From positions 25,639,934 through 25,703,933 of the forward strand of contig NC_045138.2 of assembly GCF_008831285.2 (NCBI RefSeq): 64,000 nucleotides of DNA, given 5' to 3'. The DNA comes from Nymphaea colorata (lineage: Eukaryota; Streptophyta; Magnoliopsida; Nymphaeales; Nymphaeaceae). The first letter of the stretch is position 1. Each line of letters opens with the position of its first letter. Below are positions 1 through 16,357 of this stretch, one piece after another. Under the pieces are notes generated by a model. The model ran no database searches and had not been told where the DNA came from. It worked only from the letters and a program-made list of their open reading frames with translations. Made by a program: the position numbers and the translations under genes.

Positions 1-800
1 GCGAGCCCTTCAAAGTGTGCTTCAAGAACTCAGAAAGATTGGTATTCAAGCATAAGAAAAGTTCAAGATTCCAGTATCGAGCAAAAAGTGGATTGAGTGT
101 GGTGAAAATCGAAACTGGGACCTTATCTTTGCAACTCAAACATCATCCAACTCAAACTGGGACCTCTCTCCCCCTCCCTCTCTCTCTTCCCCTCCCGGTG
201 CCCTAGGTTTGGTGGCGATCTCTCCTTCTCCGGCGGCCTTCGGCGGCGATCTTCTTCTCGGGTATTTCGCTTTCTCTGTTTGTGGCTGGGCAGTGGGGGA
301 CCTCCCTTTCCCGATGGGGTGTATCTCCGGATTGATGGTTACTGCCGGATCTATCTTTCCTTTCTGTCGCTTCTTCTTCCTCTTCTTCTTGTCTTTGTCC
401 CAATTCTGTCTCCTTCTCGTTCGTCCTCTCCTTCTCCCCACCTATTTTTCTCTTCTTTAATTTTTCTTGTTTTCTCCTTTTGGGGGAAGGGAGGGTGTAT
501 CTGTGTGTAGGTTTTCGATTAGGAATTCCTGTTATTTTTCTTTTTGTGAGTTGATGGAGGTTGCGTTTGATTAGATATAGTTTGTCCCATAATTTCGTGC
601 TCTGTTTGTGTAGGTTTTGTTGGGATCGTGGTGCTATTTTGTGCTTTTTGTTCTTTGTTCTGTCTGTAACTTTGTGTTATTTCTATCTGATCTTGGTGCA
701 ATTTTTGTAGCATTGCGGATTTGGAATTTTTATAGTTTTAGTATGTTTATGCATGGGCAGGTTTTTTGTAAGTTGGGAGCCTGAAAAGTGTTGATTGATA
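1..800 (+). promoter_or_regulatory. Promoter and 5' leader region of the Rab2 gene
   Basis: This stretch carries no convincing coding sequence. Bases 165-480 are a pyrimidine-rich tract of the kind common around plant transcription starts. A leader intron is likely, because a good acceptor (GGGCAG) ends at about 760, forty bases before the ATG at 801. A donor may lie near 259, but I could not fix it. The short open frames here, on either strand, are low complexity and look incidental. Confidence 0.45.
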
Positions 801-5475
<4,675 letters not shown>

Positions 5476-6512
5476 GAACAAGGTGGCCACAGATTCAATA
5501 TTCAGCTTTTCGTGCTTGTGTGATTCTACATCTAAACTCAATCCCCTCGAACGTCGAACCCTGTCCTGATAACTTGTGAACCATCCTTGTTTCTGTTTGT
5601 TTGTACATTCTGTGAATGAAGTTCCTTATATTCAATTGTACGTATGTTCCGACTTTGTCATTGTGCCGTTCTTTCTCTTCCTCTTATAAATAAAGCCATG
5701 TCTTAAGTCCTTTTCCTGGTTCCCACAAGTGCAGCCTATCATGTGTCTATTACTTTTTATTTGACATAATTTTGTTGAATGGCATGGCCGCAGAACAAAT
5801 ATGGTGAAACAGGAAACCACCTGTTCCCTTTTCTTCATTGCCTTTCCACTGCTTTAAGTTCGGCATATCTTCTTTCTTCCTGTACCAGCTCTTATTTGAT
5901 ACCACCAGCAGGTTAGGGGATCACTGGTATGCCAGGCATAACTTGACCGCAGAAATTCGTATGGTTGGATTGGTACTTCTCTGGTGCTGCCAAGGAACTT
6001 GCACGATCTCTCGTCTTGTTCTTGTGATGCTGCAAATGGTTCAGAAAACCGGATGGAGGTTTTCAAACCGTTTTCAGTTAGAAACCGACTCTCAATGTGT
6101 TTAGCTTTGTATATGATCCTCATGCACCGCCAACCGGTATTATTTTGGTCTTTGCATAGATCTTAATTCTTGATCTCCACCAACAACGGGATCAGCAGTT
6201 GACAGAGATGCTCTAATGTATGCAATGTCAAGTTTATGCTGATGCCCTTGGCTGGGTAAAGATGCTAGTTGTTGGTTGTCAGATGTGAGATGACATGCTC
6301 TTGCCGATCATCTGAATTTTAAATGCTACTCCTCCCTCCGTTTGCCTCCATTACAGGGAAAAAGAAATAGAACACTTCAATTTTGTAATGACAAAATCTG
6401 GTCTTTCACTTCATAAGAGTATAAAGAAAAATTGTTCAGTTGCACTCCCAAAAATCAAATAAATGTTAGCACGGGTAGGGGAAATGGTACTAGACTCTGT
6501 GAAGTTTGAAAG

Positions 6513-6534
6513 GAGAGAGAGAGAGAGAGAGAGA
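6513..6534. repeat. (GA)n microsatellite
   Basis: Eleven GA dinucleotides in a row downstream of the Rab2 gene. Confidence 0.9.
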
Positions 6535-7433
6535 AGGGCCTACTTAGTATATGACGTAGACAAGCATGCCAGCCAGGTATGGCCACAGTCCAACCTGTTG
6601 CCATAAAGTTGCTTAGCTATGCAGAGTGTGGTGGCCTCTTATTTTATGCGAGCCTGCTTTCCCAGTGGTTTCAAGTTAGATGAGGCTTTTCCTATCTTTT
6701 ATTTTATATATATTGCGAATCCCTTCATTATTACAGCCAACTGCCGTGTTCGATTGAACTCCCAAATGCATGCTTTGCTTGAATATAAAATTGTATCTTC
6801 TTAAATTTCTGATTATATAGTCCTTCGTTAACAGCACAACTTGTCGATGCGTTTTAGCCACTTTGATTATAAATAAGCCAAGTGAATAATCTTATGCCTA
6901 AGTTTATCTATGATATATCTAAATAACAGTCAAGCTATAACACTGAAATAATAGGCAGTTCCTTGTAAAATTTTGTAGTTGTACACCGCATTCCTCCAAG
7001 CTCAAACAGTTGGGCCAAGCATGCATGTATTTTGTCCTTCAAAATACGTTTCTTTCGGATCCTAGTCCTCATGGTTCATTCAGATGCGCAGTCGATTTGG
7101 TCTGTTCCTGCTATCAGCCTACATCACACCAAAAAGGGGGGACTCTCCTTTAATGAGATTTTTAAAATGAGATCATATACCCTGTTTTAGAACGTGACCC
7201 ACCAATCCATTCGCCCATTAAAGTCTTGAGAAGTTGAAAAATTTTGTAATATTTGATGCGGGAGAGGGAGTTTGGTTATCTGCATATTGTTTTGTACGTT
7301 ATCACTGCAAATAATAATTGAAGAGAAAACGAGTATCAAATGTTATGGTTGATTTCCACAACGCTCTTTTTCAACCAAAAAAAAAATGGAAATGATAAAC
7401 AAAAAGTCATGCATTGAATAAACGTATCAGAGG

Positions 7434-7456
7434 GAGAGAGAGAGAGAGAGAGAGAG
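7434..7456. repeat. (GA)n microsatellite
   Basis: An uninterrupted GA run of about eleven units in intergenic DNA. Confidence 0.9.
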
Positions 7457-8859
7457 TTTTTCTTTTGTTCAAATAATGTTCATATTAAAAAAGAAAAGTA
7501 AAATAAGCCGCCCGCACCGTCCAGCCGCCAAGTTGGGCTAACTAAAGGTTGACGGATGAATTTGAGGTCGAAAGTGGTAAAGATTGATCTGGAAATTCAG
7601 AAAAGGTTGGCTTTGAAAATCAGCAATCAGAAGTCGACGGGGGGAAGCTTATTACGTTAATATCAACTGAAAGCAGATTCAATTGTCTCTTGTACAAACA
7701 CAAAAGTTTCAAGTGTAACATGAATGCAAGTAAAACTTGGTAGGCATTACAGCTCACACAACATTTTCTCCATTCATGAAGAAAACTAAAGGTCCCACCC
7801 AGCTCCACATCCCAAAGGCAGGGAATGGGAGTCTTCAAGCCGGATTCCGGGTGGTGGGATGAACTTCTCCCAGAAAAGTGACGTTGACCCAGTTAATGAC
7901 CAATCAATTTGGTCTAAGCACGGCAGACCGGTGGGTCGGTGGCCGGGGGCAGGTCCGCCATGCTCATTCCTCCTTCCTTCCAGTAGCTTTTTTGTGTGGT
8001 GGGGAAGAAGGACACGTTCGGACCTTCCCAATAAGACGGTAGATCGCCGGCATGGAGTCACGTGGTGACTTTTTATATTTTATTTTATAGATCACTGGGT
8101 ATGTCTAAACTTGGTGTAAATTTTGAAAACCACTAAAACATTTCAGTTTTCTCGTTTAAGTTCGTATTTTAGTTCTTATATTGTGATTCTTTTTTAATCA
8201 TGTTCCCGAATCTAAGATTAGAATGGATCGTGAATCCCCAATTGAGTCAGACCCGTGTACGTCTCTCTTTTGGGACGATTGGACAGGACACTACCGGGTC
8301 CGTTGGAGCCTCTCATTGGACACCTACCGGTCGACGTGAATCTGGACATCCCCGGGAGTGGATTGAACCGACTATGGTTCAGATCTAAACGGGTTTAACG
8401 TTACCTAACCACCAGCTGTGGATCCAGATCCGAAAAACCGAAAGTATTAATTATTAAATCCAACAACTTAGGAAGTTCTTTATTATATTATAGGTCCTCC
8501 CTTATTCTATACTTGAGATTTAGCTATAAATATTTCAATAATAAATACAAAAAATTTAAGGTTAAAGAGCATTAGTTTTAAAATCTTAAATTTTTAAAAG
8601 AAGCCAACGTGTAAATGAGAACATTCATACGACATAATTTTGCGATTAAAAGCAACGACATTGGTTCAAGGCAGGCACTAGATAAATTTATGTGGGTTTG
8701 TGTTGATTCAGAAACTGAAAGGTGCGTAGTGGAATTAGTTGTAAAGCCGCGGGTTCCAAATTAAAAAGATTAGGTGATTTATTTAGTAAAGGATTAATGG
8801 TCTGGGGGACGTCCTTGTCCTTTGGGGGAGTGTGCCACCAACGGGCGACGGACGTGAAG

Positions 8860-9170
8860 GGAAGAAATGCGATCCGGTTAAGTCGAGGCGTGAAGTCCGG
8901 GAAATAGTGCAAAAGTGGCAGTCAAAGGGGGGAAGTTTCTTTTAGGGTTTCTTCCTTTCTCCTTCCAAAAAAGAAGTCCCGGGTGGACGCCTCTCCCCCT
9001 TTCCCTCTCCCATTTTTTATGTGTATAAAACCCCGTCCTCCTCCTTTGTGGGGAAGAGTCTGAGCGGGCACAGGGAAGCAACCCTCCGGGAAGACCTCGT
9101 TGAGGTATCATTTTGTCTCTCTGTTCCGCTTATTCTTCCATTTCATTTGTTTCATTTCATACTCCTTGAG
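8860..9170 (+). promoter_or_regulatory. Promoter and leader exon of ADP/ATP carrier copy 1
   Basis: A telo-box (TAGGGTTT) lies at 8943-8950 and a TATA element (GTATAAAA) at 9023-9030. Transcription should start about 30 bases after the TATA. The leader exon most likely ends at 9104 with donor GAG/GTATCA, and the intron runs to the acceptor at 10714. A second donor-like site of the same type sits at 9171. Telo-boxes are common in promoters of plant translation and mitochondrial genes. The core is shared with copy 2, including a GCGATCCGGTTAA block at 8869 and 14177. Confidence 0.6.
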
Positions 9171-10060
9171 GTACTTTTTGCCTGCTCTTCGCTCTGTTTT
9201 TTTTTTTTTCTTTTTTCCTCCATTTCTTTGTTTTTTCTTTTTCCTCTTCATCGATCGGTTCGATTTCGACTTTCTGTAGCTCATGATCTTGGTTTTCTAG
9301 GAGGTTTCTTTCCTCATTCTTGCCTTTTTAAGTTGCTTCTCGTGTAAAGCATCGGTTGTTTTTGTCTTGATTTTTTTTACTCTGCGATCTCGACGAATAC
9401 GCGTTTTATGTGGTTTTATATGCGTTGATCTGTTGTTTGGATGGTAGATCTGGTGGTCTTGTTGCTTAGTGTTGGCAGGGCGTTGGAATTTGGGTTTGTC
9501 GTTTGTTTTCTCGTCAATTTATTTTGCGAAACGCATCTGTTTGTTGAGCTTCGGAAGGTTTTTCTTTTGTCGTGTGCGGCGACCTTTTAGAGTTATTTCT
9601 GTTTGATGTGGATCCGTGGTTGCTCTTTGTTTCTGATCCGTGTGTTATTTGGTAGAGTACTGTTTCTGCGATGCATTTATACGGTCAATGTTGTGAAAGA
9701 CTCTTCCGGAATCCGTTAAAGTGGACGCTTGCTGGTGATTGCTACTTTGTAAAAAAAAAAATGTATTGATAAATTGAGAACCTGAGCCCTGAAGCAGGGG
9801 ATATTTACGTTCTACTTGTAATTTTTAATAAATCATTGACAAAAATAAGGTCTTTTCATCTTTAGCCAGTACGACTTGTTAGCTGATACAGCAATTGAAT
9901 CATGAATTTGTCTGAAATTTTGAATGGGACTGCTTCAACGCATATCGGTCCTTTATAATATTTTTCTTTAGCCTGAAAAACTGTCAAAAAAAAAAACTGA
10001 TACTGTTCTTGAGCATATTCAGCTTCTCTTGGTAAGCCGTATGTGAAGATCACAACCTGC

Positions 10061-10182
10061 TGTTATAAGCACAATGCATTTGCAGGACTAAAGAACCAGT
10101 TTGCTGGCATTTGTTAATGAACCAGTTTGCTGGCATTTGTTATAAGCACAATGCATTTGCAGGATAAGAACCAGTTTGCTGG
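10061..10182 (+). repeat. Short internal duplications in the copy 1 leader intron
   Basis: A module with the motif AACCAGTTTGCTGG occurs three times, and a module containing ATAAGCACAATGCATTTGCA occurs twice, within about 120 bases. This part of the intron is absent from carrier copy 2. Confidence 0.8.
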
Positions 10183-10732
10183 TCTACAAATATTTATTTG
10201 ATACGATGTCTGGATTTTTAAAACTTGATGAAACATTTATATTTATTTGTAAGACAAATATATTATGTAAGAATGTGTACATATACATACATACTCGAGC
10301 AACACTAGAATAGATCCAAACACCAGAATGGGAGAATATGCAAGGGTTCTGGGAATCTGGAGGAACTTTGGAGCATTTGATATTTTACCTATTATCATCT
10401 TCTTGGTTCTTGCCTATTCTCGTTTTTCTTTCTTGTTTCCCAGTCATAAGAATTTGTCTTTCCACTAAAAAGCATTTAATAGAACGATATAAAATCAATA
10501 ACTTTGTCTGTCTTCACCCTTGGTTCATTATTGTTATGTTCCCCAATTCTTTTATGTAAAGGGATTATTAATTATGATAATCCACCAAATTCAGTTGTCT
10601 GGATATATTTTGTATGATATCCTTTTTCTCATTCTTTATAGCCTGTTAAAAGGTACAGATTTTTTCAGAATTTATCTTTCTTGTAAGAAGTTATAATGAA
10701 GCACGTTCTTGCAGGTCTGCTGTGAAAAGAAA

Positions 10733-12290
10733 ATGGCCGAGCAGCAGCGATTTCCTTCTGTTGTTCAGAAATTGTCAGGGCAATCATACCTCTACTCGAG
10801 AATCTCTCCAAATGTGCAGAACCGAAATGCCAGCATGCATCATATGTCTACCATGAGCCATGTGGCAGCTGTTTATAGCAACGGTGGCTTGCAGAATGCA
10901 TTGCCTGCCTCTCCGATCTTTGTGCAGGCACCATCAGAGAAAGGGGTTGCTGGGTTCATGGTTGATTTTCTCATGGGTGGTGTCTCTGCTGCAGTTTCAA
11001 AAACAGCAGCTGCTCCAATTGAGCGTGTGAAGCTGTTGATTCAGAACCAGGATGAGATGATCAAAGCGGGTCGTCTTTCGGAGCCCTACAAGGGAATTGG
11101 TGATTGCTTCGGCCGTACAATCAAGGATGAGGGTATGATCGCACTGTGGAGAGGAAACACCGCCAATGTCATCCGTTACTTTCCTACCCAGGTACCTTCA
11201 CATCTTCCGGTTTCATGAGTTGGAAGACTTTGTTGCGTCTTGTTTGTTCTCATCTTTTTAGCGAGAGAAACATCAGTAGTAGGGTATGATCATCTCATAT
11301 TTGGAAATTCAAATAAAGGACTGTAAATGAATGAATATGATGAAAAGCGAGGACTGCAATTTTGTGACAAGTGAGACGTTTATTTTGACCAAGCGTAAAA
11401 GCCTTCAATTTATATCTCTGCGATTGTCTACCAAACGTCCACTTTTGCTTGATTATATTTGTGTTTGGTCCGTTCATTTGCTAACTTGGAAACTATTTCG
11501 GTTCGCCAGGCACTGAACTTTGCTTTCAAGGATTACTTCAAGCGCCTTTTCAACTTCAAGAAGGACAGGGATGGGTACTGGAAATGGTTTGCTGGAAACT
11601 TGGCATCTGGTGGAGCGGCCGGTGCCTCTTCTCTGCTGTTTGTGTATTCCTTGGACTACGCCCGTACTCGTCTAGCAAACGATGCAAAGGCTGCGAAGAA
11701 GGGAGGGGAAAGGCAATTCAACGGCCTGGTTGACGTGTACAGGAAAACCATTAAGTCGGATGGCGTTGCTGGACTTTACCGTGGGTTCAACATCTCCTGT
11801 GTTGGAATCATCGTGTACCGTGGTCTGTACTTTGGAATGTACGATTCCTTGAAGCCCGTGGTGTTGGTCGGACAGCTGCAGGTTGGTTTTCATAGTTTCA
11901 TGTGTACAAGTTGATCTCCTTGTGGGGTCTGTATTCGATATTTCTAGTATTCATGCTGGAGCTTTTGCTTTTTGTTTTGACAAATTGCAGGATAGCTTCC
12001 TTGCAAGTTTCCTCCTTGGTTGGGGAATCACAATTGGAGCTGGACTGGCATCCTACCCGATTGACACAGTTCGTAGAAGGATGATGATGACCTCTGGGGA
12101 GGCTGTGAAGTACAAGAGCTCCATGGATGCCTTCTCCCAAATCTTGAAGAACGAGGGAGCCAAGTCCCTGTTCAAGGGTGCCGGTGCCAACATTTTGCGT
12201 GCAGTGGCTGGTGCTGGTGTGCTAGCTGGCTACGACAAGCTGCAGGTTATCGTCTTTGGCAAGAAGTACGGATCCGGAGGCGGGGGCTAA
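10733..12290 (+). CDS. AAC: Mitochondrial ADP/ATP carrier, tandem copy 1
   Basis: Three coding exons, 10733-11191, 11510-11881 and 11991-12290, encode 376 residues, as in plant ADP/ATP carriers. The protein exchanges matrix ATP for cytosolic ADP across the inner mitochondrial membrane. Residues 1 to about 75 are the plant-type N-terminal extension. The three mitochondrial carrier repeats follow. They carry PIERVK at 95-100, SLDYARTR in repeat two and PIDTVRRR in repeat three. The diagnostic ADP/ATP carrier signature RRRMMM is at 305-310. The start at 10733 lies 18 bases after the leader-intron acceptor (10714) and matches the family N-terminus MAEQQ. The C-terminus is glycine-rich. A nearly identical gene lies 4 kb downstream in the same orientation. 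Confidence 0.97.
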
Positions 12291-14160
12291 TGGGTTGTTA
12301 TATCCCCCCTTTTTTCAGAGATACTGATGAAAAAATAAGCCTACAAGTGAACTTTTTTGCATTTTGGTCGGAGTGAATTTTTTCCGTTTATCATTATTGG
12401 GAAGGCTGTGCCGTTATCGGCATATTTTTTGTCTCCTCTTTTGTTTTTTAAATAATTCCATCGAACTTATTCCGAAACCTCTTTTTGTGTCTTGCTCTTT
12501 GAATTCTTCAATCTTCTATAATGTTCTTGATGACATTCTCTTCCTTTCTTTTCTGAAGGGGATGATGATATGTGAATGAAATGATTATAGGCTGTTGAAT
12601 GTTTCTCTAGCTAAATTTCAGTTAAATAAATTGACTTAGCCGAGCATGAACGTGTGTTGTTTCGTCTATATATGCTGTCTGCTTGGGGCAGTGACGCAGT
12701 TAAGTGAGGTGAAATTGATGGTTCGTCTTGTCAAAGGTACGGGGTTCCATGAATCCAGGAATGGTGAGAAGTCAAGCAGTTGTGTCTTTGTCTCCACGAA
12801 GACGCTCAGTTTTATATGTCCAACCCGAACGAAATTGACGAGTCCAGTCTCCTCGGCTGGTACCATGCAATCTCAAGTGGTTATCGCAACGGTCAAGCCT
12901 TGTTTAGCACGCATCTCTTCTTACTGTGTAACTGTGTGGGGTTAGCATTGCCAAAGATTGCCTAGCAACCAGGTTGCTGAATGGTAAGGTTCCAATCTCT
13001 TTGTGTCTTGTAAAGTTGAGTTTTATTATTGTTGTTGAAGCTATAAAACTCTTCGGGTTTGGCAATAGTTATGTACTTATGTTTATCTGTTCTAAAAATT
13101 GAGACACCAGACATATTTATGTAATATTATAAAACAATAGTCCACTAATTTGCCTCTACAATCATGAAACATTAATAAACTGTTTCCCCTCTTAGGGTTC
13201 ATGCGTTGAGGTTAAACTACTCTCGGGGGAATAACCGTTTGTCAAATGAAGATGGAGTTCCCATGTCCTAATTGTTAACAGACCTTGTTTAGGAAATAGA
13301 AAATGAAGACTTGATTGTCTGCATTTTAAGTATAATACCCGTTCAAAGAAAAGAATTGCTTTTGCGGCATTGACATGAATGTCCAAAATGAAAACTTCGA
13401 ATAAACTGGTTTCCACGAGCTCAGCATGCGCTTCTTGCCTTGTCTTTGGGGAAATCGGAATTCGTTATATGAAACTCAACAAAAAAACACTCACTGCAAG
13501 TTAAGAGTCTGTGAAAATGAAGAATGATCAGGTAGCCACCTCACTTTTGTTAGGACGGGGGACCCTTATACAACAATATCGGAAAGTAAAAAAGTTTTAA
13601 TCTAAACTTGCTTTGGTTTAATAATGCGAGAAATTCATGCCCAGCCTCTTGCGGCCTTGTAGCCATTTTATTTTGGGTGGGCGTGGTTTTCTACCGTCTA
13701 TTAATACCGTCTATTAAAAGGCCGAAGCTTTCATCCAACCTTTGATTCCTTAATGGCATAAGGCTTGTTTTTGGTAGTTCGAGTACCGCTCAGTCAAACT
13801 TTCCAAAGTCTTCATGCAGCCTTTTATTTGTTTATGGTATAAGGTTTATTTTGTTTTTTTTTATGCCTGCCGCAACCGTTGCAACAAAAAACTGTCGTTT
13901 TATATTTTTATTTTAACTATAAAAAGTAAGCAAAGTAAAGAAATTGGTAATTTGGTGCTCTCGAATGCAGGTTAATTCATTTTTAGGTCTGGCACATAAA
14001 TTCAGGTCCGTATTGAGCAATTACGAAAAGTAAGGCGCACTTATCAATAAAAATGGGTAACGTTCTGGACTCCAAGTGAAGATTACTCCGACAAGTTGGG
14101 CAAAAACCGGTCGGTGGACGTCCTTATTTGCGGGGGCTCGCTGTACGAAACGGGGCGGAC
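12291..14160. other. Spacer between the two ADP/ATP carrier genes
   Basis: The copy 1 3' UTR starts here, with an AATAAG-type signal near 12334. The spacer has no recognisable gene. A 99-codon open frame at 12646-12945 has no domain and no homologous partner in copy 2's flank. A 12-base direct duplication with the core TACCGTCTATTA lies near 13694-13720. Confidence 0.5.
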
Positions 14161-14374
14161 GCGAGGGGAAGGAATGCGATCCGGTTAACTCGATGCGTGG
14201 GATACGCGTCTACGGCGAAAGAACGCGGGAAGCTTCGTCTAGGGTTTCCTCTCTTCTCCGCTCCCTTCTTCCTTTCCCTCTTTTTTTTATATAGAAACTC
14301 ATCCTCCTCCTTGTAGGGAAGAGGAGACTGATCCTCCACAGAGTGCATACCGAAGGAAGCCAGATCTCCTTGAG
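14160..14374 (+). promoter_or_regulatory. Promoter and leader exon of ADP/ATP carrier copy 2
   Basis: A telo-box (TAGGGTTT) lies at 14240-14247 and a TATATAG element at 14289-14295. The leader exon ends at 14374 (GAG/GTACTT). The leader intron is only 415 bases, to 14789, against 1610 bases in copy 1. The flanking intron ends align with copy 1, so the difference is an internal indel. Confidence 0.6.
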
Positions 14375-14807
14375 GTACTTTTTGCCTTCTCTTTGCTATG
14401 TTTTTTCCCCTCCATTTCTTTGTTTTTTCTTTTTCCTTTTGATCGATCGGTTCGATTTCGGCTTTCTGTAGCTCATGATCTTGGTTTTCTAGGAGGTTTC
14501 TTTCCTCATTCTTGCCTTTTTAAGTTGCTTCTCGTGTAAAACATCGGTTGTTTTTGTCTTTGTTTTTGTTTTCTCTTCGATCTCGATGAATACGCGTTTT
14601 ATGTTGTTTTATTTGCGTTGATCTGTTGTTTGGACGGTGGATCTGGTGGTCTTGTTGCTTAGTGTTGGCAGGGCGTTGGGATTTGGGTTTATCGTTTGTT
14701 TTCTCGTCAATTTGTTTTACGAGACGCATCTGTTTGTTGTAAGAATTTATCTTTCTTGTAAGAAGTTATAACGATGCATGTTCTTGCAGGTCTGCTGTGA
14801 AAAGAAA

Positions 14808-16357
14808 ATGGCTGAGCAGCAGCGGTATCCTTCTGTTGTTCAGAAATTGTCTGGGCAATCATACCTCTACTCGAGAATCTCTCCAAATTTACAGAACCGA
14901 AATGCCAGCATGCATCATATGTCTAACATGAGCCATGTTGCAGCTGTTTATAGTAACGGTGGCTTGCAGAATGCATTGCCTGCCTCTCCTATCTTTGTGC
15001 AGGCACCATCAGAGAAAGGGGTTGCTGGCTTCATGGTTGATTTTCTCATGGGTGGTGTCTCTGCTGCAGTTTCAAAGACAGCAGCTGCTCCAATTGAGCG
15101 TGTGAAGCTGTTGATTCAGAACCAGGATGAGATGATCAAAGCGGGTCGTCTTTCGGAGCCCTACAAGGGAATTGGAGATTGCTTCGGCCGTACAATCAAG
15201 GATGAGGGTATGATCGCACTGTGGAGAGGAAACACCGCCAATGTCATCCGTTACTTTCCTACCCAGGTACCTTCACATTTTCTGGTCTCATGAGTTGAGG
15301 ACTTTGTTGCATTTTGTTTGTTCTCACCTTTTTAGTGGAGGGAACATGATCATCTCAAATTTGAAAATTGAAATGGACCGTAAATGACTGAATATGTTGA
15401 AAAGCGTGGAATGCAGTGTTGCGACTTGTGAGACGTTTATTGTAACCAAATGACTGAATATGCTGAAAAGCCTTCGATTTATATCTCTTTGATTGTCTAC
15501 CAAACGTCCACTTATGCTTGATTATATTTTTGTTTGGTTCGTTCATTTGCTAACTTGGGAACTCTTTTGGTTCGCCAGGCTCTGAACTTTGCTTTCAAGG
15601 ATTACTTCAAGCGCCTTTTCAACTTCAAGAAGGACAGGGATGGGTACTGGAAATGGTTTGCTGGAAACTTGGCATCTGGAGGAGCGGCTGGTGCCTCTTC
15701 CCTGCTCTTTGTGTACTCCTTGGATTACGCCCGTACACGTCTAGCAAACGATGCAAAGGCTGCGAAGAAGGGAGGAGAAAGACAATTCAACGGTCTTGTT
15801 GACGTGTACAGGAAAACCATCAAGTCGGATGGCATTGCTGGTCTTTACCGTGGGTTCAACATCTCTTGTGTTGGTATCATCGTGTACCGTGGCCTTTACT
15901 TTGGAATGTACGATTCCTTGAAGCCCGTGGTTCTGGTTGGACAGCTGCAGGTGGGTTTGCATAGTTCCATATATACAAGTTGACCGTCTTGTGGTCTGTA
16001 TTCGATATTTCTATTATTGATGCTGGAGCTTTTTCTTTTTGTTTTTGACAATTGCAGGATAGCTTCCTTGCAAGCTTCCTCCTTGGTTGGGGAATCACAA
16101 TTGGAGCTGGACTTGCATCCTACCCGATTGACACAGTTCGTAGAAGGATGATGATGACCTCTGGGGAGGCTGTGAAGTACAAGAGCTCCATGGATGCCTT
16201 CTCCCAAATCCTGAAGAACGAGGGAGCCAAGTCCCTGTTCAAGGGCGCGGGTGCCAACATTCTGCGCGCGGTGGCTGGTGCCGGTGTGCTCGCTGGCTAC
16301 GACAAGCTGCAGGTAATCGTCTTGGGCAAGAAATACGGATCTGGAGGCGGGGGCTAA
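14808..16357 (+). CDS. AAC: Mitochondrial ADP/ATP carrier, tandem copy 2
   Basis: Exons 14808-15266, 15579-15950 and 16058-16357 have exactly the same lengths as in copy 1 (459, 372 and 300 bases) and encode 376 residues. I count five amino-acid differences from copy 1: F7Y, V28L, T40N, one V-to-I in exon 2 and F-to-L near the C-terminus. PIERVK and RRRMMM are unchanged. Both copies look functional. The introns have diverged more than the exons, with small indels, which suggests purifying selection or gene conversion in the exons. A canonical AATAAA lies at 16401. Function is the same inner-membrane ADP/ATP exchange as copy 1. Different leader introns leave room for different expression. Confidence 0.97.

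Larger units (their letters stand above)
5476..8860. other. Rab2 3' UTR and intergenic DNA
   Basis: The Rab2 3' untranslated region probably runs to about 5650. Beyond it I see no gene. Short open frames around 5840-6180 and 7780-8070 have no recognisable domain and no splice logic. The stretch holds two GA microsatellites and a GC-richer patch at 7900-8060. The right end leads into the promoter of the first carrier gene. Confidence 0.5.

Noticed and set aside
12646-12945. 99-codon frame between the carrier genes
   Set aside because: Cys-rich by chance, with no signal peptide pattern or conserved cysteine spacing that I can place in a family.
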